A stretch of 64,000 nucleotides of DNA from the NCBI RefSeq assembly GCF_902459465.1, contig NC_047063.1, forward strand, positions 1,426,001 through 1,490,000. The letters run 5' to 3'. The number at the start of each line of letters is the position of its first letter. Within the stretch, counting starts at the first letter, position 1. Below the pieces are notes generated by a model. The model saw only the letters and a list, made by a program, of their open reading frames with translations, was not told the DNA's origin and searched no databases. This DNA is from Asterias rubens. Its lineage: Eukaryota > Echinodermata > Asteroidea > Forcipulatida > Asteriidae. The position numbers and the translations under genes were made by a program. Positions 32,797 to 46,531 of the stretch are shown in pieces.

Positions 32797-35700
32797 CTGA
32801 ACGAGTTAAACATTTATCAGTTTCAGAATGTTAAACAGATAGCCTTGATTTATTTAAAGACTTTTGCATGTCTTGTTCACGAGGAGGGCCAAAAAGTATG
32901 TCTTGTGTTTTTGTTGTTGATAATTCTTACCCTCTGCGTTGAGATGAATTACTTTAAATGGTCAAAAACACATACAGTTGTACCCCACATATTATGAGGA
33001 AAACATGCGTAATGAATATCAATAAGTGATGCTATTTAATTATTTACTATTATGTGCAATTCGAAGGAAAATTTGATCAGTGAACTTCTATTTTTCTAAT
33101 CGTTTTAGCGAGAGGGACTTTTATCACGGAAGTGGCCATTCGGGTTTTTAATGCATAATCTGTATTCTTATTCGTCATTCATACTACACAGCCTGAGTGG
33201 AGGAGTTTGAGTTGTCGATGAATTTGCAAGCTGTGATAATGTCACTAGTGTGAAACAGTAATCAGGCGTGGTTTTGGTAATCAACAACACAGCTAACACT
33301 GGATTAGAACAAGAAAACTAGACAGGGCGGGTCAGCACGGCCAAACTTCATGGATCTGAGCTTTGCCTAGCCCCATCAGTAGTGTCACTATTGGCACTAT
33401 TGATGGGGCTAAGGGTTGCCAAACTCTGTGCTTTATTACAGTTACCATTTTCCACTTACTGTGCAAGCGCCAAATTTCTGCGCTAGCTGTGTGAGCGAAG
33501 AATGCCTAGTAAACTAGTGGAGTACTCAAGCGCACAGGTAAAATTTCCCTGCTTACCCGCCAAAATTATCTAACTGCAAGCCAGGCACATATATCTCTGC
33601 TTAAGAAAATAAAGCGCAGATAATTTGATAACGGTAAGCAGACTTAAAACAGAGTTATGAAATTGGGCCCTCATCGTTAACAGAAAGAACAAAAATTTCA
33701 ATGTAATTTCAGTAACAACAAATTAGTTTCTAAAGACGTAGTGTGTACATACTGTAGTGACCTGTCTGCGTCAGATCCTCAACGATGTTCCAATCAGTTT
33801 CAAGTTGCGGTAAAATAACCCTCCTCCTCACGAGTACATTATTGCATGTGATTGTAGTAACGTTACTGTTTACATCCCCACATTTTTTATTAGTGTTTCC
33901 TTTGTATTTTTAACATCGCACTTATTAATGCAATAATATTATACATTTAAAAAAAAAAAAACAAGTAAATAACTTATGATGTTTGGCCCTCGGGTCAGAA
34001 TGGAAATAGTGACCATGCATGACAATGACTAGCCTGAACATCTGACGTCATTTTTCGAGGCTCATCTCATGAATAACGCCAAAGTGGCATCAAAAGCTGC
34101 CGTGTGTTTTAACCTTTGAGCTCATTAATTCCACATAGAAATACGCAGTCAAATTCTATCAAGACAATAACATGCAGCATCATAAGGTTTATCCCGAAAA
34201 GGAAAATATCAAGCGAGGGCGCAACACAATAATCAATGTTTCTGGTTGGGGTCGCCAAAGTACACTCCACTGCGCCCTCTAGCTAGTTCTATTATAATAG
34301 GGTGAGTTCGATAAGCCTCCTTGGCCTGTGGGTCAACCCCGCAGTGAGCCATTGACAAGAGCTAATCGATTGATCTCACTCACCCTCCCGGCCATAGTGG
34401 AGTGACGGCACCCCATGCACCTCAGATCACCCCGAAGTGACCCACTCCACAAGCAGGGCACTGGGCCCTGGGGGCTGACCCGGTTGAGTTGAGCCCTACT
34501 GTCAAATCAAAGCTATTCGAACGTAGCGGGGCAGAGTTGACCCAGGGAAGCTAAACAAACGCACCCATATAACTATGAGTTTTGACCCCTCTGCCTACCC
34601 ACAAAACATTGCGGTTCTAAACCTTGGAATTAATCTCTGCAGCAGCAGTGCTGGCTCATTTTGTAAGCAAAGTTGATTTGAATGACTGACACTGCACTGC
34701 GGTGTTTGCTTACCTTCCTTGGCAAGCGATCAATTCTAGTTTGGGATTCCCTCGGCGTAGAGTTGTAGTTTGTACACACAGAAATGGCACAAGTTCTGCC
34801 AAAAAAGTGAAGAAAATATGAACAAATTCAAAGTTCCAGACCTCAAGTTTCGCTGAGTGTTGTCGTTGACATGAGGACTGTGTTTTTAATTAATAATGCA
34901 CCAACACAAAAATGAGGGCGCTATGCTGGTTTAACGGTGGAATTAATCTTTGCAGGTGAAACATTGACGGTGGTGTTAAATACCGCCCTCTTACGTGTGG
35001 ACATAAAGATATGACGTCATTAGACCAACAACACATGATGGATCATGTCAAAGGTCAATCTGTTACTTTCGTGTGCTGCATTGACAACCCGAAGTCTGAT
35101 AGCACGGGGGTCGAAGGTCAATTGACGCGGCATTAAGCAAATGTAAGAGGGCGCTATTTAAACACACCGTTAAGTAAACTAACCCACGATTGGACCCTAG
35201 CGGGCGCTGTTCAAGGACACCGTTAATTGTTCAAGGACAACGCTGGTTCCCTGTCTTTTCACGGGTGTTACAATGGTAGGTACAAATGAAACCAGTTGAT
35301 AAACTTGCAGTACAGTAAGCTTTCAACTTCAGCTTTATGATTGGTCTGCTCTTAAGTGACGTTATGGTCACGGTCACCGACGTACATACTCTTTCGACCG
35401 TCTGCCATGCGCTGACTCCTCCTCCCATATAACGTATGTTATAAAGTTTGTATGTAAATCAATTGATGTGCAAAAATAACATAAACATGACATTTCTACT
35501 CCATGGTACCGGTTGCACCATGGAGCTATAAAAAGTTTAAGTTATGTGTGTGAACAATGAAGAAAACAGTGTGCAAGTAGTAAAATCGAGTAAGAATAAG
35601 TTTATTTATACAAAGTCCCAAGGCCAAATCCATGTGTGATATTGGACCCTCCTTTAAAAGCATTACCGCAGAAATTCCTTCACAAAAATTAAAACACACT

Positions 35701-36090
35701 GAAAACAGGTTAATTTAATAAACTTTTTTTTATTTAGATTAAGATTGACAAATCTTTCCAGCATTGACCTTTACATTATTTGTTTTTAAAGTGTACGAAA
35801 CATTCCTTTAGAGGTTATAAAAACATTTACTTGGCATTTTGCAAGGTACGAACTATTAATTGCAGACAAAAGAAATAATGAGTAATAAATTACTGTTATG
35901 TCATTTGAAACAAGATATTAAACTATTGGTGCCATTCCTTTTACAGCGATCAATCAATCAATCACTGTGCAAGTAGAGTGCAAGCACTAGTCTATTGCAG
36001 TGAACACCAAAAATTAATATTAATTTTCCAGTTGTTAATATCGTGGATTCCTTTGAGTATTTTCTGTTGGGTGCAAACTCGAAACCAGCT

Positions 36091-39000
36091 GAAAATCTCC
36101 AATGAATAAACAATGTTTTATTTACAATTTGCTTCAGTGGTTAACATTTTTTCTTATAAGCAAACACAATAATGTTCAATACAAAATATTAAAGTAGAAA
36201 GTTACAAAGATAAAACTCCTGACAAGTAGCCTTGTGTGATTTATGTGGTTTTGCTGCTTTGATTTGTCAATGAGTGAGTCCAAATAAGTTTGGCAAAACT
36301 GTTGTTGTTGAACGTCATGAGTTTTCTCTAAATTGAAACTAATGAACATTTATCAAAAAACTGTCACTTGTGTTTTTCTAGCACTTTTTTGAAGCAGTAC
36401 CAAGACTAAAAAGTTGTTTAGTGTTGATGTTTGCTGCGAGGATGGAAATCTTTTTTTTAAAGTTTACTATTGTGTCATACAATTGAATTCAAACATCAAT
36501 AGCATTGGTGGCTGATGTTCCTTCTGATAGCTTCTTCAGGTGATTTGTGTGCAAGGTGAAAATCTTTTGTGAGTAGTGTACTGATCAAAACAGGTGTTTT
36601 CAACCATTGGTTTAGAACCAACATTACTCAAGAGATTTACAAATGGTGCTTCCATGAAAAGGTTCAAATCCTCCTGATGAGTTCTTGTCCCTGGTTAAAG
36701 AAGCATTGCCTGCAGAGTAAACAAATAAACAATAAAATTATTTAGAGGTTAATTTCTGATCAAGGAATCAATGAATACCTCTCATACTCTTGATTAATAG
36801 AAGTATTATGTGTTTTTTTCTTGAGAATTGGTAATTGAGCTTGAAACCACATCCTTAGTCGCTAGCCATTTTCTGTGTCCCCTTTTCCCCATTTAATGCT
36901 CTCTAAGGTAACCAAGTCTTTGTGAATTGAATTTTGGCCCCTTTCTCCTGTAGTTTGACTCGTTGACAATCTATCCTACTGATAAAAGTAATTGTGTATT
37001 AAAATGCAAAACACATTCACAACTTCCAAAGGTTTTAACAATTGTTATAATTTGAAAAATCAATAATTACCTTTGCTGGTCTTGAACTTGTAATGAATCT
37101 TGGCTTCTTTGTCAACAGTTTCCCATCATGCAGAGTCCAGAGGTGCCCTCACTTTCTGAACAGTATCTGATAAGTGTAAATTGAAAAAGAACTGGGTTTT
37201 TTAGTAATATAATTATAAATGCAAACAAGGAAAGCATGTTGACATAAAAATGAAAGTGACAAAAAGATACTGAGTGATATTATGGACAGGCATCTGAAAT
37301 TTTAATTTGTATGACTAAAGATTGATATATTATACAATTTTAATATTTAAATTATAATTACTTTGTATAGACAAGTTATGTGATATAAACATTTTCAAAT
37401 GAAAAGTAAAATAAAAATCACTCATACAAAGGCAGTAGACACTAAATGGTCAATTACTCTAAGTAATTGTTAGCATAATTCCGTGAAAACTTACTAAAAT
37501 ACTAGGTAACAAGCATTGCGATGGAGAGCTGTTGATGATAGTTTAAAAACATTGTGTGTGTGAGCCCAGCAACTCTGTCTCAATATCTCTCAGCTCAGAT
37601 TTTCTTCTTAGCTCCAGCAGCTAGATTTAAAAAAAAAATCCGTTTCTAATCCACTACTGTACTACTTTAGTGGATTAGAAAAGGAACTAGTTTTTTGTCA
37701 AGGAGTATTTTTGCTTAATTAATTAGCTTTGTGAAATTTGGCCCGATTCAGTAGGGGCTATTAATTAATAACATGAGCATGCACTCCAAATATCTACCTG
37801 CTCTTTTTTCACGAAAAAGATGCAGCACAAAATAAGCCTGCCACTTGCGTTGCCGTTATGAATTATCCATCCTATTTTAATTTTTATAAATTTTGTATAA
37901 TTTTTTCAAATAATAACTTACCCTCATATATCAAAAGCACATTGTCCTGTTTCCATAAGTCAACTATGAGCAAACTGTCAGTTCTGAAAGCTGTCAAAAC
38001 GAGCTATGTTCAAGTTTTTAGTCGCCTTAACCGAGGAATTAAATGGCGACCGCTCGAAAGTTTTGTCATTATGGATGTGACGTCATCGCTCGGTGGTGGG
38101 GGGGGGGGGGGGGGGTGCGGAGAGGGGATGAAACTAGTACAACCGTAGAGGGAGGTATACAAGGGGACCGTTAAAAAAAAACTCTCCCCAAACCTGCATC
38201 ATACAAAGCATGACGGGAGACAGGGGGTCGAGCGGGAAGCGAGCACAATCGAAGATGCGGGGTGACCGCCGCCAAAACGAGGTTGTGTGATGACTGATGA
38301 AGACGTCATGATGTCCCTGGTTTACCGAACTGTAAGAGGGCGCTATTTATTGGGACCGTTAAATAAACTGAACACTCGGCTGTCCAATGATTAGAGCGCT
38401 ACTTTGGTTCAAATAAGATCCTTTCTAATATAATATAATAAATTGCTGTGGAATGTTCATTTGAAAGCTTGTCTAAAGAAGACTATAGTAGTCAAGAACA
38501 TTTTATTTTCCCTTCTCGCTTGATGATACCAAAGTAAGAACCCTTCCAGTGAAATGATTGAATAACCATTCTAATGTTAACTACCCAAAAACCAATACCA
38601 TAGAACAGTTTTACATGCTCACAATTTCATGACCAGACCCGACTTGATAGGGGTGTTTTTTCAAGTATTTTATGAGAATTCTTTTATCAGAAACTTTTTG
38701 TTTTGGTGGCAAAACATTCATGAAAAACAAGGGCACCCACTGTTATTGGAACTTTTGCCAGGGGGAAATTATGTTTTACTTTGGACATCCTGCCTCAAAA
38801 TTAATGGAGTCTTTTCCCAGCAGTCCAAAGACAAAAACAAACATACAAAAATGGATCAAACATTGTTGAAAATTTCCAATGAATAAACAATGTTTTATTT
38901 ACAATTTGCTTCAGTGGTTAACATTTTTTCTTATAAGCAAACACAATAATGTTCAATACAAAATATTAAAGTAGAAAGTTACAAAGATAAAACTCCTGAC

Positions 39001-42000
39001 AAGTAGCCTTGTGTGATTTATGTGGTTTTGCTGCTTTGATTTGTCAATGAGTGAGTCCAAATAAGTTTGGCAAAACTGTTGTTGTTGAACGTCATGAGTT
39101 TTCTCTAAATTGAAACTAATGAACATTTATCAAAAAACTGTCACTTGTGTTTTTCTAGCACTTTTTTGAAGCAGTACCAAGACTAAAAAGTTGTTTAGTG
39201 TTGATGTTTGCTGCGAGGATGGAAATTTTTTTTTTAAAGTTTACTATTGTGTCATACAATTGAATTCAAACATCAATAGCATTGGTGGCTGATGTTCCTT
39301 CTGATAGCTTCTTCGGGTGATCTGTGTGCAAGGTGAAAATCTTTTGTGAGTAGTGTACTGATCAAAACAGGTGTTTTCAACCATTGGTTTAGAACCAACA
39401 TTACTCAAGAGATTTACAAATGGTGCTTCCATGAAAAGGTTCAAATCCTCCTGATGAGTTCTTGTCCCTGGTTAAAGAAGCATTGCCTGCAGAGTAAACA
39501 AATAAACAATAAAATTATTTAGAGGTTAATTTCTGATCAAGGAATCAATGAATACCTCTCATACTCTTGATTAATAGAAGTATTATGTGTTTTTTTCTTG
39601 AGAATTGGTAATTGAGCTTGAAACCACATCCTTAGTCGCTAGCCATTTTCTGTGTCCCCTTTTCCCCATTTAATGCTCTCTTAGGTAACCAAGTCTTTGT
39701 GAATTGAATTTTGGCCCCTTTCTCCCGTAGTTTGACTCATTGACAATCTATCCTACTGATAAAAGTAATTGTGTATTAAAATGCAAAAACACATTCACAA
39801 CTTCCAAAGGTTTTAACAATTGTTATAATTTGAAAAATCAATAATTACCTTTGCTGGTCTTGAACTTTTAATGAATCTTGGCTTCTTTGTCAACAGTTTC
39901 CCATCATGCAGAGTCCAGAGGTGCCCTCACTGTCTGAACAGTATCTGATAAGTGTAAATTGAAAAAGAACTGGGTTTTTTAGTAATATAATTATAAATGC
40001 AAACAAGGAAAGTATGTTGACATAAAAATGAAAGTGACAAAAAGATACTTAGTGATATTATGGACAGGCATCTGAAATTTTAATTTGTATGACTAAAGAT
40101 TGATATATTATACAATTTTAATATTTAAATTATAATTACTTTGTATAGACAAGTTATGTGATATAAACATTTTCAAATGAAAAGTAAAATACAAATCACT
40201 CATACAAAGGCAGTAGACACTAAATGGTCAATTACTCTAAGTAATTGTTAGCATAATTCCATGAAAACTTTATACTAGGTAACAAGCATTGCGATGGAGA
40301 GCTGTTGATGATAGTTTAAAAACATTGTGTGTGTGAGCCCAGCAACTCTGTCTCAATATCTCTCAGCTCAGATTTTCTTCTTAGCTCCAGCAGCTAGATT
40401 TAAAAAAAAAATCCGTTTCTAATCCACTACTGTACTACTTTAGTGGATTAGAAAAGGAACTAGTTTTTTGTCAAGGAGTATTTTTGCTTAATTAATTAGC
40501 TTTGTGAAATTTGGCCCGATTCAGTAGGGGCTATTAATTAATAACATGAGCATGCACTCCAAATATCTACCTGCTCTTTTTTCACGAAAAAGATGCAGCA
40601 CAAAATAAGCCTGCCACTTGCGTTGCCGTTATGAATTATCCATCCTATTTTAATTTTTATAAATTTTGTATAATTTTTTCAAATCATAACTTACCCTCAT
40701 ATATCAAAAGCACATTGTCCTGTTTCCATAAGTCAACTATGAGCAAACTGTCAGTTCTGAAAGCTGTCAAAACGAGCTATGTTCAAGTTTTTAGTCGCCT
40801 TAACCGAGGAATTAAATGGCGACCGCTCGAAAGTTTTGTCATTATGGATGTGACGTCATCGCTCGGTGGTGGGGGGGGGGGGGGGGGTGCGGAGAGGGGA
40901 TGAAACTAGTACAACCGTAGAGGGAGGTATACAAGGGGACCGTTAAAAAAAAACTCTCCCCAAACCTGCATCATACAAAGCATGACGGGAGACAGGGGGT
41001 CGAGCGGGAAGCGAGCACAATCGAAGATGCGGGGTGACCGCCGCCAAAACGAGGTTGTGTGATGACTGATGAAGACGTCATGATGTCCCTGGTTTACCGA
41101 ACTGTAAGAGGGCGCTATTTATTGGGACCGTTAAATAAACTGAACACTCGGCTGTCCAATGATTAGAGCGCTACTTTGGTTCAAATAAGATCCTTTCTAA
41201 TATAATATAATAAATTGCTGTGGAATGTTCATTTGAAAGCTTGTCTAAAGAAGACTATAGTAGTCAAGAACATTTTATTTTCCCTTCTCGCTTGATGATA
41301 CCAAAGTAAGAACCCTTCCAGTGAAATGATTGAATAACCATTCTGTTAACTACCCAAAAACCAATACCATAGAACAGTTTTACATGCTCACAATTTCATG
41401 ACCAGACCCGACTTGATAGGGGTGTTTTTTCAAGTATTTTATGAGAATTCTTTTATCAGAAACTTTTTGTTTTGGTGGAAAAACATTCATGAAAAACAAG
41501 GGCACCCACTGTTATTGGAACTTTTGCCAGGGGGAAATTATGTTTTACTTTGGACATCCTGCCTCAAAATTAATGGAGTCTTTTCCCAGCAGTCCAAAGA
41601 CAAAAACAAACATACAACAATGGATCAAACATTGTTGAAAATTTCCAATGAATAAACAATGTTTTATTTACAATTTGCTTCAGTGGTTAACATTTTTTCT
41701 TATAAGCAAACACAATAATGTTCAATACAAAATATTAAAGTAGAAAGTTACAAAGATAAAACTCCTGACAAGTAGCCTTGTGTGATTTATGTGGTTTTGC
41801 TGCTTTGATTTGTCAATGAGTGAGTCCAAATAAGTTTGGCAAAACTGTTGTTGTTGAACGTCATGAGTTTTCTCTAAATTGAAACTAATGAACATTTATC
41901 AAAAAACTGTCACTTGTGTTTTTCTAGCACTTTTTTGAAGCAGTACCAAGACTAAAAAGTTGTTTAGTGTTGATGTTTGCTGCGAGGATGGAAATCTTTT

Positions 42001-45000
42001 TTTTTAAAGTTTACTATTGTGTCATACAATTGAATTCAAACATCAATAGCATTGGTGGCTGATGTTCCTTCTGATAGCTTCTTCAGGTGATTTGTGTGCA
42101 AGGTGAAAATCTTTTGTGAGTAGTGTACTGATCAAAACAGGTGTTTTCAACCATTGGTTTAGAACCAACATTACTCAAGAGATTTACAAATGGTGCTTCC
42201 ATGAAAAGGTTCAAATCCTCCTGATGAGTTCTTGTCCCTGGTTAAAGAAGCATTGCCTGCAGAGTAAACAAATAAACAATAAAATTATTTAGAGGTTAAT
42301 TTCTGATCAAGGAATCAATGAATACCTCTCATACTCTTGATTAATAGAAGTATTATGTGTTTTTTTCTTGAGAATTGGTAATTGAGCTTGAAACCACATC
42401 CTTAGTCGCTAGCCATTTTCTATGTCCCCTTTTCCCCATTTAATGCTCTCTAAGGTAACCAAGTCTTTGTGAATTGAATTTTGGCCCCTTTCTCCTGTAG
42501 TTTGACTCATTGACAATCTATCCTACTGATAAAAGTAATTGTGTATTAAAATGCAAAACACATTCACAACTTCCAAAGGTTTTAACAATTGTTATAATTT
42601 GAAAAATCAATAATTACCTTTGCTGGTCTTGAACTTGTAATGAATCTTGGCTTCTTTGTCAACAGTTTCCCATCATGCAGAGTCCAGAGGTGCCCTCACT
42701 GTCTGAACAGTATCTGATAAGTGTAAATTGAAAAAGAACTGTTTTTTTTAGTAATATAATTATAAATGCAAACAAGGAAAGCATGTTGACATAAAAATGA
42801 AAGTGACAAAAAGATACTGAGTGATATTATGGACAGGCATCTGAAATTTTAATTTGTATGACTAAAGATTGATATATTATACAATTTTAATATTTAAATT
42901 ATAATTACTTTGTATAGACAAGTTATGTGATATAAACATTTTCAAATGAAAAGTAAAATAAAAATCACTCATACAAAGGCAGTAGACACTAAATGGTCAA
43001 TTACTCTAAGTAATTGTTAGCATAATTCCATGAAAACTTTATACTAGGTAACAAGCATTGCGATGGAGAGCTGTTGATGATAGTTTAAAAACATTGTGTG
43101 TGTGAGCCCAGCAACTCTGTCTCAATATCTCTCAGCTCAGATTTTCTTCTTAGCTCCAGCAGCTAGATTTAAAAAAAAAATCCGTTTCTAATCCACTACT
43201 GTACTACTTTAGTGGATTAGAAAAGGAACTAGTTTTTTGTCAAGGAGTATTTTTGCTTAATTAATTAGCTTTGTGAAATTTGGCCCGATTCAGTAGGGGC
43301 TATTAATTAATAACATGAGCATGCACTCCAAATATCTACCTGCTCTTTTTTCACGAAAAAGATGCAGCACAAAATAAGCCTGCCACTTGCGTTGCCGTTA
43401 TGAATTATCCATCCTATTTTAATTTTTATAAATTTTGTATAATTTTTTCAAATCATAACTTACCCTCATATATCAAAAGCACATTGTCCTGTTTCCATAA
43501 GTCAACTATGAGCAAACTGTCAGTTCTGAAAGCTGTCAAAACGAGCTATGTTCAAGTTTTTAGTCGCCTTAACCGAGGAATTAAATGGCGACCGCTCGAA
43601 AGTTTTGTCATTATGGATGTGACGTCATCGCTCGGTGGTGGGGGGGGGGGGGGGGGTGCGGAGAGGGGATGAAACTAGTACAACCGTAGAGGGAGGTATA
43701 CAAGGGGACCGTTAAAAAAAAACTCTCCCAAAACCTGCATCATACAAAGCATGACGGGAGACAGGGGGTCGAGCGGGAAGCGAAAATCGTGAGCACAATC
43801 GAAGATGCGGGGTGACCGCCGCCAAAACGAGGTTGTGTGATGACTGATGAAGACGTCATGATGTCCCTGGTTTACCGAACTGTAAGAGGGCGCTATTTAT
43901 TGGGACCGTTAAATAAACTGAACACTCGGCTGTCCAATGATTAGAGCGCTACTTTGGTTCAAATAAGATCCTTTCTAATATAATATAATAAATTGCTGTG
44001 GAATGTTCATTTGAAAGCTTGTCTAAAGAAGACTATAGTAGTCAAGAACATTTTATTTTCCCTTCTCGCTTGATGATACCAAAGTAAGAACCCTTCCAGT
44101 GAAATGATTGAATAACCATTCTAATGTTAACTACCCAAAAACCAATACCATAGAACAGTTTTACATGCTCACAATTTCATGACCAGACCCGACTTGATAG
44201 GGGTGTTTTTTCAAGTATTTTATGAGAATTCTTTTATCAGAAACTTTTTGTTTTGGTGGCAAAACATTCATGAAAAACAAGGGCACCCACTGTTATTGGA
44301 ACTTTTGCCAGGGGGAAATTATGTTTTACTTTGGACATCCTGCCTCAAAATTAATGGAGTCTTTTCCCAGCAGTCCAAAGACAAAAACAAACATACAAAA
44401 ATGGATCAAACATTGTTGAAAATTTCCAATGAATAAACAATGTTTTATTTACAATTTGCTTCAGTGGTTAACATTTTTTCTTATAAGCAAACACAATAAT
44501 GTTCAATACAAAATATTAAAGTAGAAAGTTACAAAGATAAAACTCCTGACAAGTAGCCTTGTGTGATTTATGTGGTTTTGCTGCTTTGATTTGTCAATGA
44601 GTGAGTCCAAATAAGTTTGGCAAAACTGTTGTTGTTGAACGTCATGAGTTTTCTCTAAATTGAAACTAATGAACATTTATCAAAAAACTGTCACTTGTGT
44701 TTTTCTAGCACTTTTTTGAAGCAGTACCAAGACTAAAAAGTTGTTTAGTGTTGATGTTTGCTGCGAGGATGGAAATCTTTTTTTTTAAAGTTTACTATTG
44801 TGTCATACAATTGAATTCAAACATCAATAGCATTGGTGGCTGATGTTCCTTCTGATAGCTTCTTCGGGTGATCTGTGTGCAAGGTGAAAATCTTTTGTGG
44901 GTAGTGTACTGATCAAAACAGGTGTTTTCAACCATTGGTTTAGAACCAACATTACTAAAGAGATTTACAAATGGTGCTTCCATGAAAAGGTTCAAATCCT

Positions 45001-46531
45001 CCTGATGAGTTCTTGTCCCTGGTTAAAGAAGCATTGCCTGCAGAGTAAACAAATAAACAATAAAATTATTTAGAGGTTAATTTCTGATCAAGGAATCAAT
45101 GAATACCTCTCATACTCTTGATTAATAGAAGTATTATGTGTTTTTTTCTTGAGAATTGGTAATTGAGCTTGAAACCACATCCTTAGTCGCTAGCCATTTT
45201 CTGTGTCCCCTTTTCCCCATTTAATGCTCTCTTAGGTAACCAAGTCTTTGTGAATTGAATTTTGGCCCCTTTCTCCCGTAGTTTGACTCATTGACAATCT
45301 ATCCTACTGATAAAAGTAATTGTGTATTAAAATGCAAAAACACATTCACAACTTCCAAAGGTTTTAACAATTGTTATAATTTGAAAAATCAATAATTACC
45401 TTTGCTGGTCTTGAACTTTTAATGAATCTTGGCTTCTTTGTCAACAGTTTCCCTTCATGCAGAGTCCAGAGGTGCCCTCACTGTCTGAACAGTATCTGAT
45501 AAGTGTAAATTGAAAAAAAACACTATTTTTTTTAGAAATATAATTATAAATGCAAAACAAGGAAAGCATGTTGACATAAAAATGAAAGTTACAAAAAGAG
45601 ACTGAGTGATATTATGGACAGACATCTGAAATTTTAATTTGTATGACTGAAGATTGATATATTTACAATTTTAATATTTAAATTATAATTACGTTATGAT
45701 TATATAGACAAGTTATATGATATAAACATTTTCAAATGAAAAGTAAAATAAAAATCACTTAAACAAAGGCAGTGGACACTATGGTCAATTACTCTAAGTA
45801 ATTGTATTGTTAATGTTAGCATAAAAACTTACTAAAATACTAGGTAACAAGCATTGCGATGGAGAGCTGTTGATGATAGTTTAAAAACATTGTGTGTGTG
45901 AGCCCAGCAACTCTGTCTCAATATCTCTCAGCTCAGATTTTCTTATTAGCTCCAGCAGCTAGATTTAAAAAAAAAATCCGTTTCTAATCCACTACTGTAC
46001 TACTTTAGTGGATTAGAAAAGGAACTAGTTTTTTGTCAAGGAGTATTTTTGCTTAATTAATTAGCTTTGTGAAATTTGGCCCGATTCAGTAGGGGCTATT
46101 AATTAATAACATGAGCATGCACTCCAAATATCTACCTGCTCTTTTTTCACGAAAAAGATGCAGCACAAAATAAGCCTGCCACTTGCGTTGCCGTTATGAA
46201 TTATCCATCCTATTTTAATTTTTATAATTAATTTGGTATAATTTTTTCATAATTTACCCTCATATATCAAAAGCACATTGTCCTGTTTCCATAAGTCAAC
46301 TATGAGCAAACTGTCAGTTCTGAAAGCTGTCAAAACGAGCTATGTTCAAGTTTTTAGTCGCCTTAACCGAGGAATTAAATGGCGACCGCTCGAAAGTTTT
46401 GTCATTATGAATGTGACGCGTGACGTCATCGCTTTGGGGGGGGGGGGGGGGGGGTGGGGGCGCGGAGGGTATCCGGATGAAACTAGTACAACCGTAGAGG
46501 GAGGTATACAAGGGGACCGTTAAAAAAAACT
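36091..46531. repeat. Tandem array B: four direct units of ~2.77 kb (last shortened to 2.1 kb)
   Basis: Unit starts at GAAAATYTCCAATGAATAAA: 36091, 38868, 41637, 44418; periods 2,777, 2,769 and 2,781 bp. Units are nearly identical in sequence over the full length; the fourth is the most diverged near 45520-45830 and 46220-46450 and ends at AACTCTCCCC 46531. Each carries a partial GGCAGTGGACACT-family MITE, a CRE, a G-run of about 15-18, a GTAAGAGGGCGCTATTTA motif shared with array A, and splice-like blocks on the minus strand. The left border abuts array A at 36090/36091. Confidence 0.95.
36624..38085 (-). pseudogene. Spliced gene-like unit in array B (copy 1 of 4), probably a decayed gene
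   Basis: Minus strand, promoter to poly(A): CRE TGACGTCA 38078-38085, GCGGTCGCCATTT (YY1-like), first exon ending at a perfect GTAAGT donor (~37921). Second block 37166-37071 (TCAG acceptor, GTAATT donor), third block from 36709 (TGCAG acceptor), AATAAA at 36118-36123. Phases of blocks 2 and 3 join: TVQKVRAPLDSA, stop, WETVDKEAKIHYKFKTSKGN, then ASLTRDKNSSGGFEP. An in-frame TGA and lack of a suitable ATG argue against a working protein. Weak resemblance of EAKIHYKF to AIP/FKBP-like N-termini. Equivalent units follow at +2.77 kb steps. Confidence 0.35.

Larger units (their letters stand above)
19088..36090. repeat. Tandem array A: four direct units of 5.0, 4.9, 4.0 and 3.1 kb
   Basis: Segmental tandem duplication between GTF3C1 and array B. 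Using GATGCTATTTAATTATTTAC as unit start: U1 ~19088-24105, U2 ~24106-28994, U3 ~28995-33026, U4 ~33027-36090 (cut by array B). The inter-unit offset is constant at 4,870-4,890 bp for U1/U2 and 4,033-4,052 bp for U2/U3 across more than 1.5 kb. U2-U4 are nearly identical; U1 is more diverged. Each full unit holds exon-like X, a CRE palindrome, fold-back MITEs, a G-run, three tRNA-like SINE heads and exon-like Y. Long conserved gene content is absent. Confidence 0.93.

Noticed and set aside
37071-37166. In-frame TGA in array B block 2 as a selenocysteine codon
   Set aside because: No family with Sec at this position recognised, no SECIS seen, and no upstream ATG; decay is simpler.
37858-38148. 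90-96-residue frames at 37858, 40631, 43400 ending in poly-Gly
   Set aside because: Gly run is the translated G homopolymer; frame runs antisense to the splice signals and CRE-driven first exon of array B.
38629-38886. 85-residue frames at 38629, 41398 and 44179
   Set aside because: Conserved only because the units are near-identical; no homology, splice context or codon pattern.
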